NCBI RefSeq assembly: GCF_027706745.1
Contig: NZ_JAQFWP010000038.1
Coordinates: 1 to 64,000 of the forward strand
Source: Nocardiopsis suaedae
GTDB lineage: Bacteria > Actinomycetota > Actinomycetes > Streptosporangiales > Streptosporangiaceae
Reading direction: 5' to 3'
Length of the DNA: 64,000 nt
Position 1 is the stretch's first letter. Each line of letters starts with the position of its first letter. Both the position numbers and the translations under genes were made by a program. The notes under the pieces are model-generated. The model was given only the letters and a program-made list of their open reading frames with translations, did not search any database and had not been told where the DNA came from. Positions 26,701-34,269 of this stretch are shown here, in pieces.

Positions 26701-27494
26701 GGGTCAATCAGCCGGAAGCCCTGGTCGTCCTCCTGGTAGATCCGCTTCCCATCGAGGCCGAACTCCTCCACCGCCGGCTCGAGCGTGTAGTCGAGGATGA
26801 ACTCCTCAACGAACTCCGGCGTCTGCAGCAGCGCGTACTTCTTCCGCGTCGCCTCCGACAGGTCCTGATACAGATCCCCAAGAAACCGCGTGTTCCACTC
26901 AGGGTCGCGGAAGTCATGAACCAAGTGGCCGTCGTCCCCGACCGTCCTCCAGAAGTCGATCAGCGCCTGCGCCGCCTGGTGCGACGGCGTGATCTTCCAC
27001 ATCGGGTTGTACTCACGGGAGAACAGGCCCGCCATGACCGACGAGACGCTCATCTCCGCGAAGGCGTGCTCCAGCCAATCGCGGTCGGTGCGCTCGGGCG
27101 CGTCCGGGTTCTCCCGTCGGCCCTCAAGGATCCACGCGTCCCGGAACTCCATGGCCTGGGCGTACCGGTCGTCGCCGTCGCGCGGCCCCGCGATGAACGG
27201 GTACTCCAGCAGCTCGTTGTCCTCGCAGAACCGCACGAACACGGTCGCCAGCACCCACGCGACCGCCGCCTGGGTCACCTGGTCGTCCCGCCAGGCCCCG
27301 TACGTCGCGTCGGTGCGCTCGGCCTTGCGCGCCCGCTGGTACTCGCGGTCCAGAGCCTCCGCGAAGGTCTCCGGTGTCCCGTCCGGTCCCGTCCCCGCGA
27401 TCGCGGTCGGGTCCTCACTCCGCTCCCGGAGGTCCTGCTCCAAGAGCTTGACCTGTCCCTGCAGGTCCTTCAGCAACAGCGCATGATCGACCAC
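23796..27494 (-). CDS. pglX: BREX type 2 adenine-specific DNA methyltransferase PglX
   Basis: The 1232-residue Eco57I/type ISP-like methyltransferase has AdoMet motif I DPTCGSGHF (264-272) and catalytic motif IV NPPY (396-399). It uses AdoMet to methylate adenine in host DNA, giving self/non-self discrimination in BREX; in the Pgl model it modifies phage progeny. The start MVDHALLLKDLQGQVKLLE at the GTG at 27494 follows GGGAG and resembles known PglX starts; a GTG five codons earlier is possible. Most striking is base composition: about 24380-26550 (roughly residues 315-1040) is much AT-richer than both ends (43% GC in the 60 bases from 25201, 67% in those from 24001 and from 27181), although the frame stays open. 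The middle, holding motif IV and the likely specificity domain, was probably exchanged. Confidence 0.95.
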   Translation of the reverse strand: MVDHALLLKDLQGQVKLLEQDLRERSEDPTAIAGTGPDGTPETFAEALDREYQRARKAERTDATYGAWRDDQVTQAAVAWVLATVFVRFCEDNELLEYPFIAGPRDGDDRYAQAMEFRDAWILEGRRENPDAPERTDRDWLEHAFAEMSVSSVMAGLFSREYNPMWKITPSHQAAQALIDFWRTVGDDGHLVHDFRDPEWNTRFLGDLYQDLSEATRKKYALLQTPEFVEEFILDYTLEPAVEEFGLDGKRIYQEDDQGFRLIDPTCGSGHFLLGAFHRLLEKWREAEPGASDWDLISRALKSVHGVDKNPYAVAIARFRLMVAAMKEGEIYRLSESNPEWPIVVAAGDSLIHGSGEQEELFPERNAHHYETEDVYPYIDQFQLLGVGSYHSVVGNPPYVTVKDKKEKEFYKSRYESCSGAYALSAPFSERFFNLAVRGTGERGGAGYVGKITANSFMKREFGKKLIEQFFRNRVRLTHIIDTSGAYIPGHGTPTVIIIGRNMTASHKAKIRAIMGISGEPQEPENPAEGLVWNAICNQVDNPGSESDWISCSDFSWMSFNSHPWSLSGGRASALMEVITGEREVLGAKVENIGFCAVTRLDDAYMLGEEVLRRMGVSENNMRSLVAGDDVRDWSVNDGMGGIFPYSAGTLAPEIDSSTEKILWAYRQLLRDRRALSGNQEEQGLEWYEYSSFNRIRYDSMNLISFAFVSTHNHFALRKGSEVFIRSAPVMMLPHKVSREECMDLLSALNSSVGCFWLKQVCHDKGSQSGTGGFMHDEWERFYEFTASKLKNFPLPVKTAQSIASELDTLARQISVHDPRILVKKTKPSDEVFGYAESQHTSIRQRMIALQEELDWLNYGSYGVLVSEGDLDGVVSKTEQMPGVKPGERAFEIILARKMFRGEASSVWFARHGADLVTEIPNHWPDSYKRVIEKRIEVIESNDLIRLLERPEYKRRWKEGEWNKKLQEAIGAWILEKCEDRNVWFYVDDFNEERPSLFSLRALCNRVRDFFPEVVDVAALYDPEKDFFSVVSDIITAEHVPYLSALRYKESGLRKRADWEHVWHLQVEEDRLNSNLEDGGEEHRLDTPLPPKYTSADFRQSSFWRNRGKLDVPKERFISYEGAETDEDPTLILGWAGWNHAEQADALASLAFERIEQGWRDDAEKMTPLLAGIAELLPWVRQWHSEPDETGESPADIVEEDLKQLREETGITDSDMKNWRPTASGRGKRKNK

Positions 27495-27619
27495 GGAGGC
27501 TCCCAGCACAGTCGGTGGCAGATGGTGTCTTCCGTACCACCATTGTGGTGCTGCGCACCGGCCGCCGTGGCCCGATCAGCCCTTCACAGAGGGGTTTTCC
27601 GCACTGTGGCCGCTTCCGG

Positions 27620-28303
27620 CTACTCCCCCAGGTGGTCACTCCCGCACAGGTGAGCATCGGCGCGGAACCGCTCCCAGGAGCGGTTGCTCCCCTGCGCCTT
27701 CTCCGGGCCGCCCTCGGCGATGGCCTTGAAGACGGCCGGAGCGTCCGCCTCGCGGTACTTGCGCCGCTTCTTCCTGCCTCCGCCGACCTCGTTCATGAGG
27801 GCTTCCTTAGGCCCCTTGATCCGCCCGGTGTCCTTGCCCCGCAGGCGCTTCGGCAGCTCCCACGTCGGCTCCACCGCCGTCAGCGCGTCGGGGAAGAGCA
27901 GCATCCAGGCCTCCATCTCCTCCACGGCCAGCACGTAGTGGCCGTGCCCCAAGGCCTTGTGGAGTTCGCGCTCCACTCGCGTGTGCGTCTTCTCGTACTC
28001 GGGGCCATCGAGTTCGTCGAAGTCCTCGTGGACGAACACGCAGGCCAGCTCAGCCCGTTCCTTCACAGCCTTGGCGCGGGCCATGCGCACCAGTGTCTGA
28101 ACGCGCTTGCGCAGCGCCCCCTCGGGCGTCGCCGCCTTCAGCCTCACCGGGTCCCGGATGTCCACGACCCGCATGTGCGGACAGATCTTCTGGAGCAGGT
28201 ACTTCATGCTCGTGCGGTCGTTGCTGTCCTCCCCCGCCAGCACCACGATCGGCTTGGCCGCCTTCTGCCCCTTGCCCTGCTGCCCGGACCTTGCCTTGCT
28301 CAC
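27620..28303 (-). CDS. TOPRIM-like putative effector (RloB/DUF4276-like) paired with AAA ATPase
   Basis: The 227-residue basic protein has a TOPRIM/OLD-like arrangement: an acidic residue in VVLAGEDSND (near residue 20), an acidic motif VFVHEDFDEL (about 85-95), and VEEMEAWMLLF (about 125). Partners of this kind occur beside AAA_21 ATPases in AbiL, PARIS-like and RloAB systems, where they act as nuclease or RNA-targeting effectors. The GTG start overlaps the ATPase stop as GTGA, so the two are translationally coupled. Exact family assignment (RloB, DUF4276 or DUF4435) needs a profile search. The lysine-rich segment GGGRKKRRKYRE (about 185) may bind nucleic acid. Confidence 0.65.
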   Translation of the reverse strand: MSKARSGQQGKGQKAAKPIVVLAGEDSNDRTSMKYLLQKICPHMRVVDIRDPVRLKAATPEGALRKRVQTLVRMARAKAVKERAELACVFVHEDFDELDGPEYEKTHTRVERELHKALGHGHYVLAVEEMEAWMLLFPDALTAVEPTWELPKRLRGKDTGRIKGPKEALMNEVGGGRKKRRKYREADAPAVFKAIAEGGPEKAQGSNRSWERFRADAHLCGSDHLGE

Positions 28304-29508
28304 GAACCACCGTCCAGCGCACCGCCCAAGGCCCCGGAGAACCACAACTCCCCCAAGGGCAAGTCCTCGCTGGCCTCGACGATCGCTCTGATGTGGTCGG
28401 TGTCCAGGGCAGGGATCCGGGAAGCGCCGTCCTCATCGCGCTCGCACACGATGATCTCGTCCGGGCGCAGCCGGTCGGCCAGCGCCGGCGAGTGTGTGGC
28501 GATCAGGAACTGGGTGCGCTCCGACGCCTCCCTCAATCGGTTCACCAGCAGCTCCAAGGCGTGCGGGTGCAGCCCGTGGTCGATCTCCTCGATGCAGGTG
28601 AGCAGCGGCGGCGACGGATCGTACAGCAGCGCGAGCAGCCCCAGCAGACGGATCGTGCCGTACGAGGCGTCCCCGAGCTGCGTGGGCATGCGCAGCCCCT
28701 TCTCGTGCAGGACGACGATGACCTCGCGGGCGGGTCCCGAGGGGAACTCGAAGAAGATCCCTTCCAGGTGCGGCAGGACCGTTCGGGCGTCGTCGACCAG
28801 CCGTTCCCAGGTCTCCGGGTGCTCCCGCTGCAGCTTCATGAGGAAGGCGGCCAGGTTGGCGCCATCGTCCTGAAGACGTCGGCTGTCGGCGACGCGCGAC
28901 GACATCCTGGCGAGTTCGACGTCCATCTCGAACACCCGGAAACTCCTGAGCGCATCGGTGAGCGCCAGCACCTCCTTGCCGCCGGCCTCCTCGTCCAACC
29001 TCGGCAGCGTGGACAGACCGCTGGTCTCGGCGCTGAGGCCGATCGACCGCTCTGGGCCCTCATCGTGCCCGTCGCTCGTTGTGGCGACGACGGCCTTCTG
29101 CCCCGAGATCTTGATGCGCCTGCCAGGTCCCTTCGTTCTCTTGAACTGAAAGGTCTCCTCGCGCGAGACGGTCTCCTTGCCACCGCTCCGCCTGCGCTTG
29201 AGGGTCAGCTCGTAGACGTCCGGGGAACTCTCCCTGCTGTTCGGGCTCCAGGTCGACGTGAGCTTGATCCGCATCGAGGTGGGCGCCCTGTCGCCGCGGA
29301 ACGCCGTCTTCGCGAATCCCCCTCGCTGGTCCAGTGAGGGTCGGATGTCGAGGTTCACGATGTCGCAGAGGAACCGGAACACGTCAAGCACGTTCGTCTT
29401 GCCCACACCGTTCGGCCCGACCAGCACGTTGAGCGGCTTCAACGGGACGGTGACCTCGCGCAGGCTCCGGAAGTTGGCGACCTCGAGTTCCAGCAGACGT
29501 TTCCGCAT
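28300..29508 (-). CDS. AAA family ATPase (AAA_21/RloA-AbiLi-like) of a two-gene defence module
   Basis: The 402-residue SMC/ABC-like ATPase has Walker A GPNGVGKT (31-38), extended Walker B LLTCIEEIDHGLHP (about 325), and the switch motif THSPAL (about 355). It belongs to the OLD/AAA_21 type found with TOPRIM-like partners in abortive-infection and anti-phage systems. The gene directly precedes and overlaps the effector gene (GTGA). It diverges from the DUF222-HNH gene at 29680. Length fits the stand-alone ATPase subunit rather than an OLD fusion, since no nuclease domain is attached. It sits between pglX and pglW in the BREX locus. Confidence 0.8.
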   Translation of the reverse strand: MRKRLLELEVANFRSLREVTVPLKPLNVLVGPNGVGKTNVLDVFRFLCDIVNLDIRPSLDQRGGFAKTAFRGDRAPTSMRIKLTSTWSPNSRESSPDVYELTLKRRRSGGKETVSREETFQFKRTKGPGRRIKISGQKAVVATTSDGHDEGPERSIGLSAETSGLSTLPRLDEEAGGKEVLALTDALRSFRVFEMDVELARMSSRVADSRRLQDDGANLAAFLMKLQREHPETWERLVDDARTVLPHLEGIFFEFPSGPAREVIVVLHEKGLRMPTQLGDASYGTIRLLGLLALLYDPSPPLLTCIEEIDHGLHPHALELLVNRLREASERTQFLIATHSPALADRLRPDEIIVCERDEDGASRIPALDTDHIRAIVEASEDLPLGELWFSGALGGALDGGS

Positions 29509-29590
29509 GGGCTCCAGCCTCCCATCTGATCCGGAGAGCGCATCCGCGCCCCACCGCCCGCTCCCGCGGCCGGTTCGCCCCTGGTGTGCC

Positions 29591-29617
29591 TTGACATCTC
29601 TGACCTGCGGTTATTCT
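29591..29617 (+). promoter_or_regulatory. Weak promoter candidate for the DUF222-HNH gene
   Basis: A perfect TTGACA (29591-29596) is followed after 15 bases by TATTCT (29612-29617). The spacing is two bases shorter than ideal. It lies 63 bases before the ATG at 29680. Confidence 0.3.
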
Positions 29618-29679
29618 CGTTCTTCCACAGCCTCGAAACGCGCCCTCGTTTTGTCACCGGTCCGCTTTAGCGTTGGAGT

Positions 29680-31014
29680 ATGGCCAAGGAGCAGTTCCCG
29701 GGTGGCGTTCCGGCCGGATCGCGGATGGCGCGCATCCAGGCCGGACTCGCCGGTGTGCTGACTGACTCCGGGGCCATGGCGGATGAGGACCTGCCGCCGG
29801 GTGCCCAGCAGGTGCTGTGCGACCTCATGGCCATCCTCGCCTGCGGGCAGGGGTCGCTGGACCTCGCCATGGCCCGCCTCGCGGCCCGCATCCGGCGGAC
29901 CGGGGCCCTGTCAGGGACCGGCCATGCCACCGTGGCGGGCCTGCTGCGCGAGCACGGACGCTCCAGCTCCCAGGCGGCCGACATCACCACAGTCGCCGAC
30001 CACCTGGACGACTACCCCGCGGCCGTCGCAGCGGCCGAGGACGGCACGCTCGCGTTCGCCCAGCTGGCCCTTATCATGGACGCGTGCGAGAAGGCCGTCG
30101 ATGGCCGACCGACGGACCTCTACCCCGACGGGGCGGACTATCGGTCGCGCGCCGAAGGGATCATGGTCCAGGCCGCCTCGTCCGACGTCGCCGACCGCAC
30201 CCTCAAGCGGATCGGACGCCAACTCCCCCAGCGCATCAGCCCGCAGGAGCACGAGCGGCGCCAGCGGGAGGCGTACACGGACCGGGGCGCGCGCACCACG
30301 ACCGATGCCTTCGGTTTCACCCTGGAGGCTTGGGGTGACGCGGCGAGCGAGGAGATCGTGCGCGCGGCCCTGGACTCCCACCTGAGCCCGCCGGGCGACG
30401 GGCGCACCATCGAACAGCGCCGCTTCGACGCCTTGGTGCAGCTCTGCGAGAACCGCCTCGTCGCCGAGGGCCTGCCGGTCCCGGAGGTTCCGGCAGGATG
30501 CGACGCCCACACGGCTTTGACCGGACCTCGTGTGGACGGGGCCGCGCGACGCGGGGCGAACCCTCCTCAGGTCAGCCTGGTCGTCTCTCTGGAGGCTCTC
30601 CGGGGCGAAGAGGGCGCCGAGCCCGCGGTCACCGACCGGGCGCGGCTCCTCCCCCCGTCGTCAGCGCAGGCCTTCGCCTCGGACAGCCTCCTCCGCCGGA
30701 TCACCACCGACCCGGTCCAGGGCGTGGTGGACGTCGGCCGCGCCCGGCGCACCTTCCCCGCCCGCCTCCGGCAGGCGCTTTCGGCCACGACCGCCACCTG
30801 CCAGTGGGAGGAGGGGTGCACCGTCCCCGTCCGCTGGTGCCAAGGCGACCACCGGACCGAGTGGTGGGAGGGCGGATCCACCTCGGTGGACAACGGCCAG
30901 ATGCTGTGCGGGCGGCACAATCGCGAGAAGCACATGCGCCGGATGGAGGCCCGTTTCCGGGCCAGGACGGACCCGGGCGAAGACGGCGAGGGGCCACTAC
31001 CCCGGGCCGCCTGA
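29680..31014 (+). CDS. DUF222 / 13E12-type protein with C-terminal HNH motif
   Basis: The 444 residues have an N-terminal DUF222 region (about 20-330). A C-terminal HNH zinc motif (about 365-425) follows: CQWEEGCTVPVRWCQGDH...NGQMLCGRHNREKHM. This family is expanded in actinobacteria, sometimes as the 13E12 repeat of mycobacteria. Nuclease activity is inferred from the motif; the biological role is unsettled, with mobile-element and defence roles both suggested. The ATG has GGAG immediately upstream. A hairpin overlaps its stop, so it probably forms its own transcript within the island. Confidence 0.88.
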   Translation: MAKEQFPGGVPAGSRMARIQAGLAGVLTDSGAMADEDLPPGAQQVLCDLMAILACGQGSLDLAMARLAARIRRTGALSGTGHATVAGLLREHGRSSSQAADITTVADHLDDYPAAVAAAEDGTLAFAQLALIMDACEKAVDGRPTDLYPDGADYRSRAEGIMVQAASSDVADRTLKRIGRQLPQRISPQEHERRQREAYTDRGARTTTDAFGFTLEAWGDAASEEIVRAALDSHLSPPGDGRTIEQRRFDALVQLCENRLVAEGLPVPEVPAGCDAHTALTGPRVDGAARRGANPPQVSLVVSLEALRGEEGAEPAVTDRARLLPPSSAQAFASDSLLRRITTDPVQGVVDVGRARRTFPARLRQALSATTATCQWEEGCTVPVRWCQGDHRTEWWEGGSTSVDNGQMLCGRHNREKHMRRMEARFRARTDPGEDGEGPLPRAA

Positions 31015-31031
31015 GTATTGCGCAGGCGGCC
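31005..31031 (+). terminator. Hairpin terminator overlapping the DUF222-HNH stop codon
   Basis: GGCCGCCTG (31005-31013) pairs with CAGGCGGCC (31023-31031) over nine bases. The stem includes most of the TGA stop. A second small hairpin (AGTCCG...CGGACT) follows near 31045. No U-run. Confidence 0.45.
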
Positions 31032-31143
31032 AGAGAGACGCTGAACAGTCCGCCGCCGGACTCGGTTTCGTCCGACAATGGCCGATCGTGGCCACGGCTA
31101 CCCGGTGCCCGAATGTCCAGCCCCGCAGCTCACGTTGCGGGAG

Positions 31144-31172
31144 TTGCACTGCGCTTTCAGTCTCATTAGCGG
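31144..31172 (+). promoter_or_regulatory. Weak promoter candidate for the nuclease-helicase gene
   Basis: TTGCAC (31144-31149) and TAGCGG (31167-31172) are 17 bases apart, about 110 bases before the GTG at 31283. The match is modest. Confidence 0.25.
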
Positions 31173-31282
31173 TTCGGATCCCTACGGACATAACTCCCGA
31201 ACAGCCGGAAGTGCGGCCGACCGGACGACCTGCGCTACATTGCGCATACACGGTGAAGGCTGACACGAAAGGAATCCGGTCC

Positions 31283-33151
31283 GTGGGATCCCACTGCCTG
31301 TTCCGAGCATCCGCGGCCGAACTTGCGCAGGCCATCTCTGGACAAGAGCTGGTCAGCGCGATGGAGCAGAACTTCCGCGAGCTCCTGGGCGAGTCTCCCC
31401 ACTCGGGCGAGGTCGCCTCATGGAAGAACAGCATTCCCACCGTCGTCGACGCGCTCGATGAGGTCGGTCTGGGAGAGGTCGAGGTGCTTCTGGAGATGAA
31501 GACCCCTCTCACCGATGTCCGCATGGACATGGTCCTGGTCGGCTCGTACCCCAAGGGGAGCGGCCCGTCCGTGGTCGTCGTCGAGAACAAGCAGTGGTCG
31601 CACGCCTACCCCGTCCCGGACTCCGAGCTCGTGAGCCTCAGCAGGTCTCCCGGTTCCGATCAGTTCATCCATCCGGTCAACCAGGTCTGGGGCTATCGCC
31701 AGGTCCTGGCCGACTTCGTTCCCCTGCTGAGAGACGCCCACGTCCACTGCATCGTCAACATGCACAACGCCCCTGAACGGGCTCTCGCCGAGATCAACCC
31801 CCGTGTCCAGGGGTTGAGCGACATCGACGAGATTCGGGAGTTCACCCGGGTCTACGGCAGCGACCAGCGAGACCTCTTCAAAAAGGCGCTTTGCGACCTA
31901 CTCTCGCCTGAAGACGCAAAGGCGCACGCACAAGAGCTCCTCGAGGCCCCTGCCCATCCCACCGAAGCGCTGCTGTCCAGCATCGGCTCCGGGCTGGCCC
32001 GGCGTTCCGTGTTCCCCCTCCTCGACGAACAACGCGAGGCCTTCGACTACGTCAGGGCCCAGGTGGCCAGGACCAAGAAGGAGAACAACAAGGAGGCCGT
32101 GCTGATCGTCGGAGGCCCGGGCACGGGAAAGAGCGTGATCGCGCTCGAACTCTATAAGACCTTGAGCCGCCAGGGTGCACGAACCATGCATGCGACCGGG
32201 AGCAGGGCCTTCACGAGGACCATTTGGAACAATGTCCAGAGGACCGCTCCGAGGGCCAAGCGGGGCTTCACGTACTTCAACAGCTTCTCCGATGCCCCGG
32301 AGAACGACCTGGACATCCTGATAGCGGACGAGGCCCATCGGATCCGCAGAGGCAAGCGCGTCCCCCAGGTCGATGAACTGATCAGAGCGGCCCGGGTCCC
32401 GGTCTTCCTCCTGGACGAGTACCAGACCGTGCGCCCCTATGAGGTCGGGTCCCCGCAGATGATCCGTGAAGCGGCGGAGAAACAGGGCGTCAGGGTCCAC
32501 CAGATCAACCTGCGCCACCAGTTCCGCTGCGGAGGCTCCCCCGAGTACGTCGACTGGATCGAACGGATCCTGGGGCTGACCACCGAGCCCGCTCCGCCCC
32601 CGTGGACGCCTCTGGACAACTTCGACCTGCGTGTGGCCGATGCGCCCGCGGCCATGGAGCAGTTCCTGCGAACCAAGATCGACCAGGGGCACACGGCCAG
32701 GATCGCGGCCGGCTTCTGCTGGCCCTGGAGCGATCCCCGCAGCGACGGCACGCTCGTCGACGACGTCGTCATCGGGGATTGGCACCGCCCCTGGAACGCC
32801 AACTCAAGGGAATGGCACCACGGGGTCCCCCCGTCAGACCTCTGGGCGACCGAGGAGGGCGGGTTCGGCCAGATCGGCTGCATCTACACGGCCCAGGGCT
32901 TCGAGTACGACTACGCCGGCGTGATCTTCGGTGACGATCTCGTGTGGCGCGACGGCCGGTGGGCTCCCACCCCGCAGGCCAACGCGGACAAGGTCGTCAA
33001 CGGAATCCCCCTCCGTGAATTCAACAGGCTGATCCGTTACGTCTACCGGGTCCTGGCGACGCGTGGGGTACGCGGCGCCGTCCTCTACTCCACCGACCCC
33101 GAAACCAACGACCACTTCCGCAGACTGGGCGTCCCCTCGCTGGAAGGGTGA
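31283..33151 (+). CDS. Putative PD-(D/E)XK nuclease fused to DUF2075 superfamily 1-like helicase
   Basis: The 622-residue protein has a C-terminal DUF2075 NTPase: Walker A GGPGTGKS (277-284), Walker B DILIADEAHRIRR (about 340), and DEYQTVRPYE with helicase-like IYTAQGFEYDYAGVIFG near 540. Ahead of it lies a domain of about 230 residues with a restriction-like pattern: Asp82 in VRMDMVLVG, the ENK triad (Glu101-Lys103 in VVVVENKQW) and Gln140 in VWGYRQVLADF. That is the layout of PD-(D/E)XK nucleases. The GTG start follows AAAGGA by nine bases and is chosen over a much longer open frame upstream that overlaps the DUF222 gene. It converges on the EVE/HNH gene with a 9-base gap. A DNA-targeting defence role is inferred. 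Confidence 0.8.
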   Translation: MGSHCLFRASAAELAQAISGQELVSAMEQNFRELLGESPHSGEVASWKNSIPTVVDALDEVGLGEVEVLLEMKTPLTDVRMDMVLVGSYPKGSGPSVVVVENKQWSHAYPVPDSELVSLSRSPGSDQFIHPVNQVWGYRQVLADFVPLLRDAHVHCIVNMHNAPERALAEINPRVQGLSDIDEIREFTRVYGSDQRDLFKKALCDLLSPEDAKAHAQELLEAPAHPTEALLSSIGSGLARRSVFPLLDEQREAFDYVRAQVARTKKENNKEAVLIVGGPGTGKSVIALELYKTLSRQGARTMHATGSRAFTRTIWNNVQRTAPRAKRGFTYFNSFSDAPENDLDILIADEAHRIRRGKRVPQVDELIRAARVPVFLLDEYQTVRPYEVGSPQMIREAAEKQGVRVHQINLRHQFRCGGSPEYVDWIERILGLTTEPAPPPWTPLDNFDLRVADAPAAMEQFLRTKIDQGHTARIAAGFCWPWSDPRSDGTLVDDVVIGDWHRPWNANSREWHHGVPPSDLWATEEGGFGQIGCIYTAQGFEYDYAGVIFGDDLVWRDGRWAPTPQANADKVVNGIPLREFNRLIRYVYRVLATRGVRGAVLYSTDPETNDHFRRLGVPSLEG

Positions 33152-33160
33152 CCCCCAGCC

Positions 33161-34132
33161 CTACTGGAGTTCGGTCACCTGTTGGCGGTGGAAGGCGAAG
33201 AAGGCCTTGCTGTCCTTGCTGCCTCCCTCGAAGGCCGTGCACGTCCGGCCTTCCAGGGCCTCCGCCGCCTGCTTCAGGTCTTGTGTCGATGCCGCATCAG
33301 GGCCCATACGGATGACGCCCTCGTCGTCCACATAGACATGGCCGTGCTCGAACAGCTCGTCGCAGCCCAGCGCGCAGGCCTTCATCACGTTGGCCAGGTT
33401 CCGGTACTCCGTGCTGGTGCAGTGGCGGCGGGCCTTGATGTGCGCGGCCCGAACAACGCGCCGAGGCAGTTCGCGACCGCAGAGGGCACATGTGACGGTG
33501 GTGGCGTCCCCGAACAGGGCCTTCTTCAGCTTGCCCTGCTCAGCCCGAACCTTCTTCACCACGGTGTGGTCCACGTCCCCGGAGTGGTCGATGAGACCGG
33601 ATGCGGTGGGAGCCGACTGCCCTTCTTCGTCGCCCTCGTCTTCGGAGCCAAGACCGTCCACATAGGCCAGCGCAGCGGTGAACTTCTCCTCGCTCTCGTC
33701 CACCTCCACCGGCAGGCCCCGTCTCGAACCGGACAGGCGAAGCGCCTCGGCGATCTCAGGCCTGCCCCAATCCTTCACGTACGCGTCGAACTTCTCCTCG
33801 ACCAGGGAGAATCCGACGCGCATGTTGTAGGTGGAGTCCGGCCACACCGTGTCCGTCGACTCATAGAGGGGCTTGGTGATTCGGCCGATGACCACGGTCT
33901 TGAACATGGCATCGGCCATTCCGCCTTCAGGGACACGGGGGCCGCCGGTCGCGCGGTAGCCCAGGATGAACGTGTCGCCCACCTCCATCGAAGCGGCGAT
34001 GTCCTCGGCCTTCGTGTCCCCGACCTTCTCCTCGATGGCATCGGGCTTCCAGCCCCAGACATGCTGGTCGCGGCCGATGTCGAAGTTCTCCTTGGACTCC
34101 TTGCCGACGTAGACACAGTAGATTCGGGACAT
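33161..34132 (-). CDS. PUA/EVE-like domain plus HNH nuclease; candidate modification-dependent (type IV) restriction enzyme
   Basis: The 323-residue protein starts MSRIYCVYVGKESKENFDIGRDQHVWGWK. It continues with VGDTFILGYRATGG and VVIGRITKPLYESTDTVWPD, an EVE/PUA-like module of the kind that reads modified bases. The C-terminal half holds an HNH-type motif (about 225-290): CALCGRELPRRVVRAAHIKARRH...NVMKACALGCDELFEHGHVY. The combination resembles type IV enzymes that cut methylated or hypermodified DNA. The ATG follows GGGAGG at ideal distance, which fixes the start 90 codons inside the open frame. It lies downstream of pglW, with a 137-base gap. If it cuts N6-methyladenine it would have to tolerate the PglX mark of the host. 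Confidence 0.75.
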   Translation of the reverse strand: MSRIYCVYVGKESKENFDIGRDQHVWGWKPDAIEEKVGDTKAEDIAASMEVGDTFILGYRATGGPRVPEGGMADAMFKTVVIGRITKPLYESTDTVWPDSTYNMRVGFSLVEEKFDAYVKDWGRPEIAEALRLSGSRRGLPVEVDESEEKFTAALAYVDGLGSEDEGDEEGQSAPTASGLIDHSGDVDHTVVKKVRAEQGKLKKALFGDATTVTCALCGRELPRRVVRAAHIKARRHCTSTEYRNLANVMKACALGCDELFEHGHVYVDDEGVIRMGPDAASTQDLKQAAEALEGRTCTAFEGGSKDSKAFFAFHRQQVTELQ

Positions 34133-34269
34133 GCAGACCTCCCGGGCGGATGGGGAACGGTGGGGGATTCTTCCCCGTCTGTCTATCTTGCCCCTGTGAC
34201 AGCTCTCCGCGGCGCTCTGGGGGAAGGGAGCCACCCCGCCTTGGGCAAGGACGCCTACGCGCCTGCTGA

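Noticed and set aside
30530-31282. N-terminal extension of the DUF2075 gene
   Set aside because: The frame is open through the DUF222-HNH gene, but the extension is out-of-frame shadow sequence, and a GTG with AAAGGA at 31283 explains the start.
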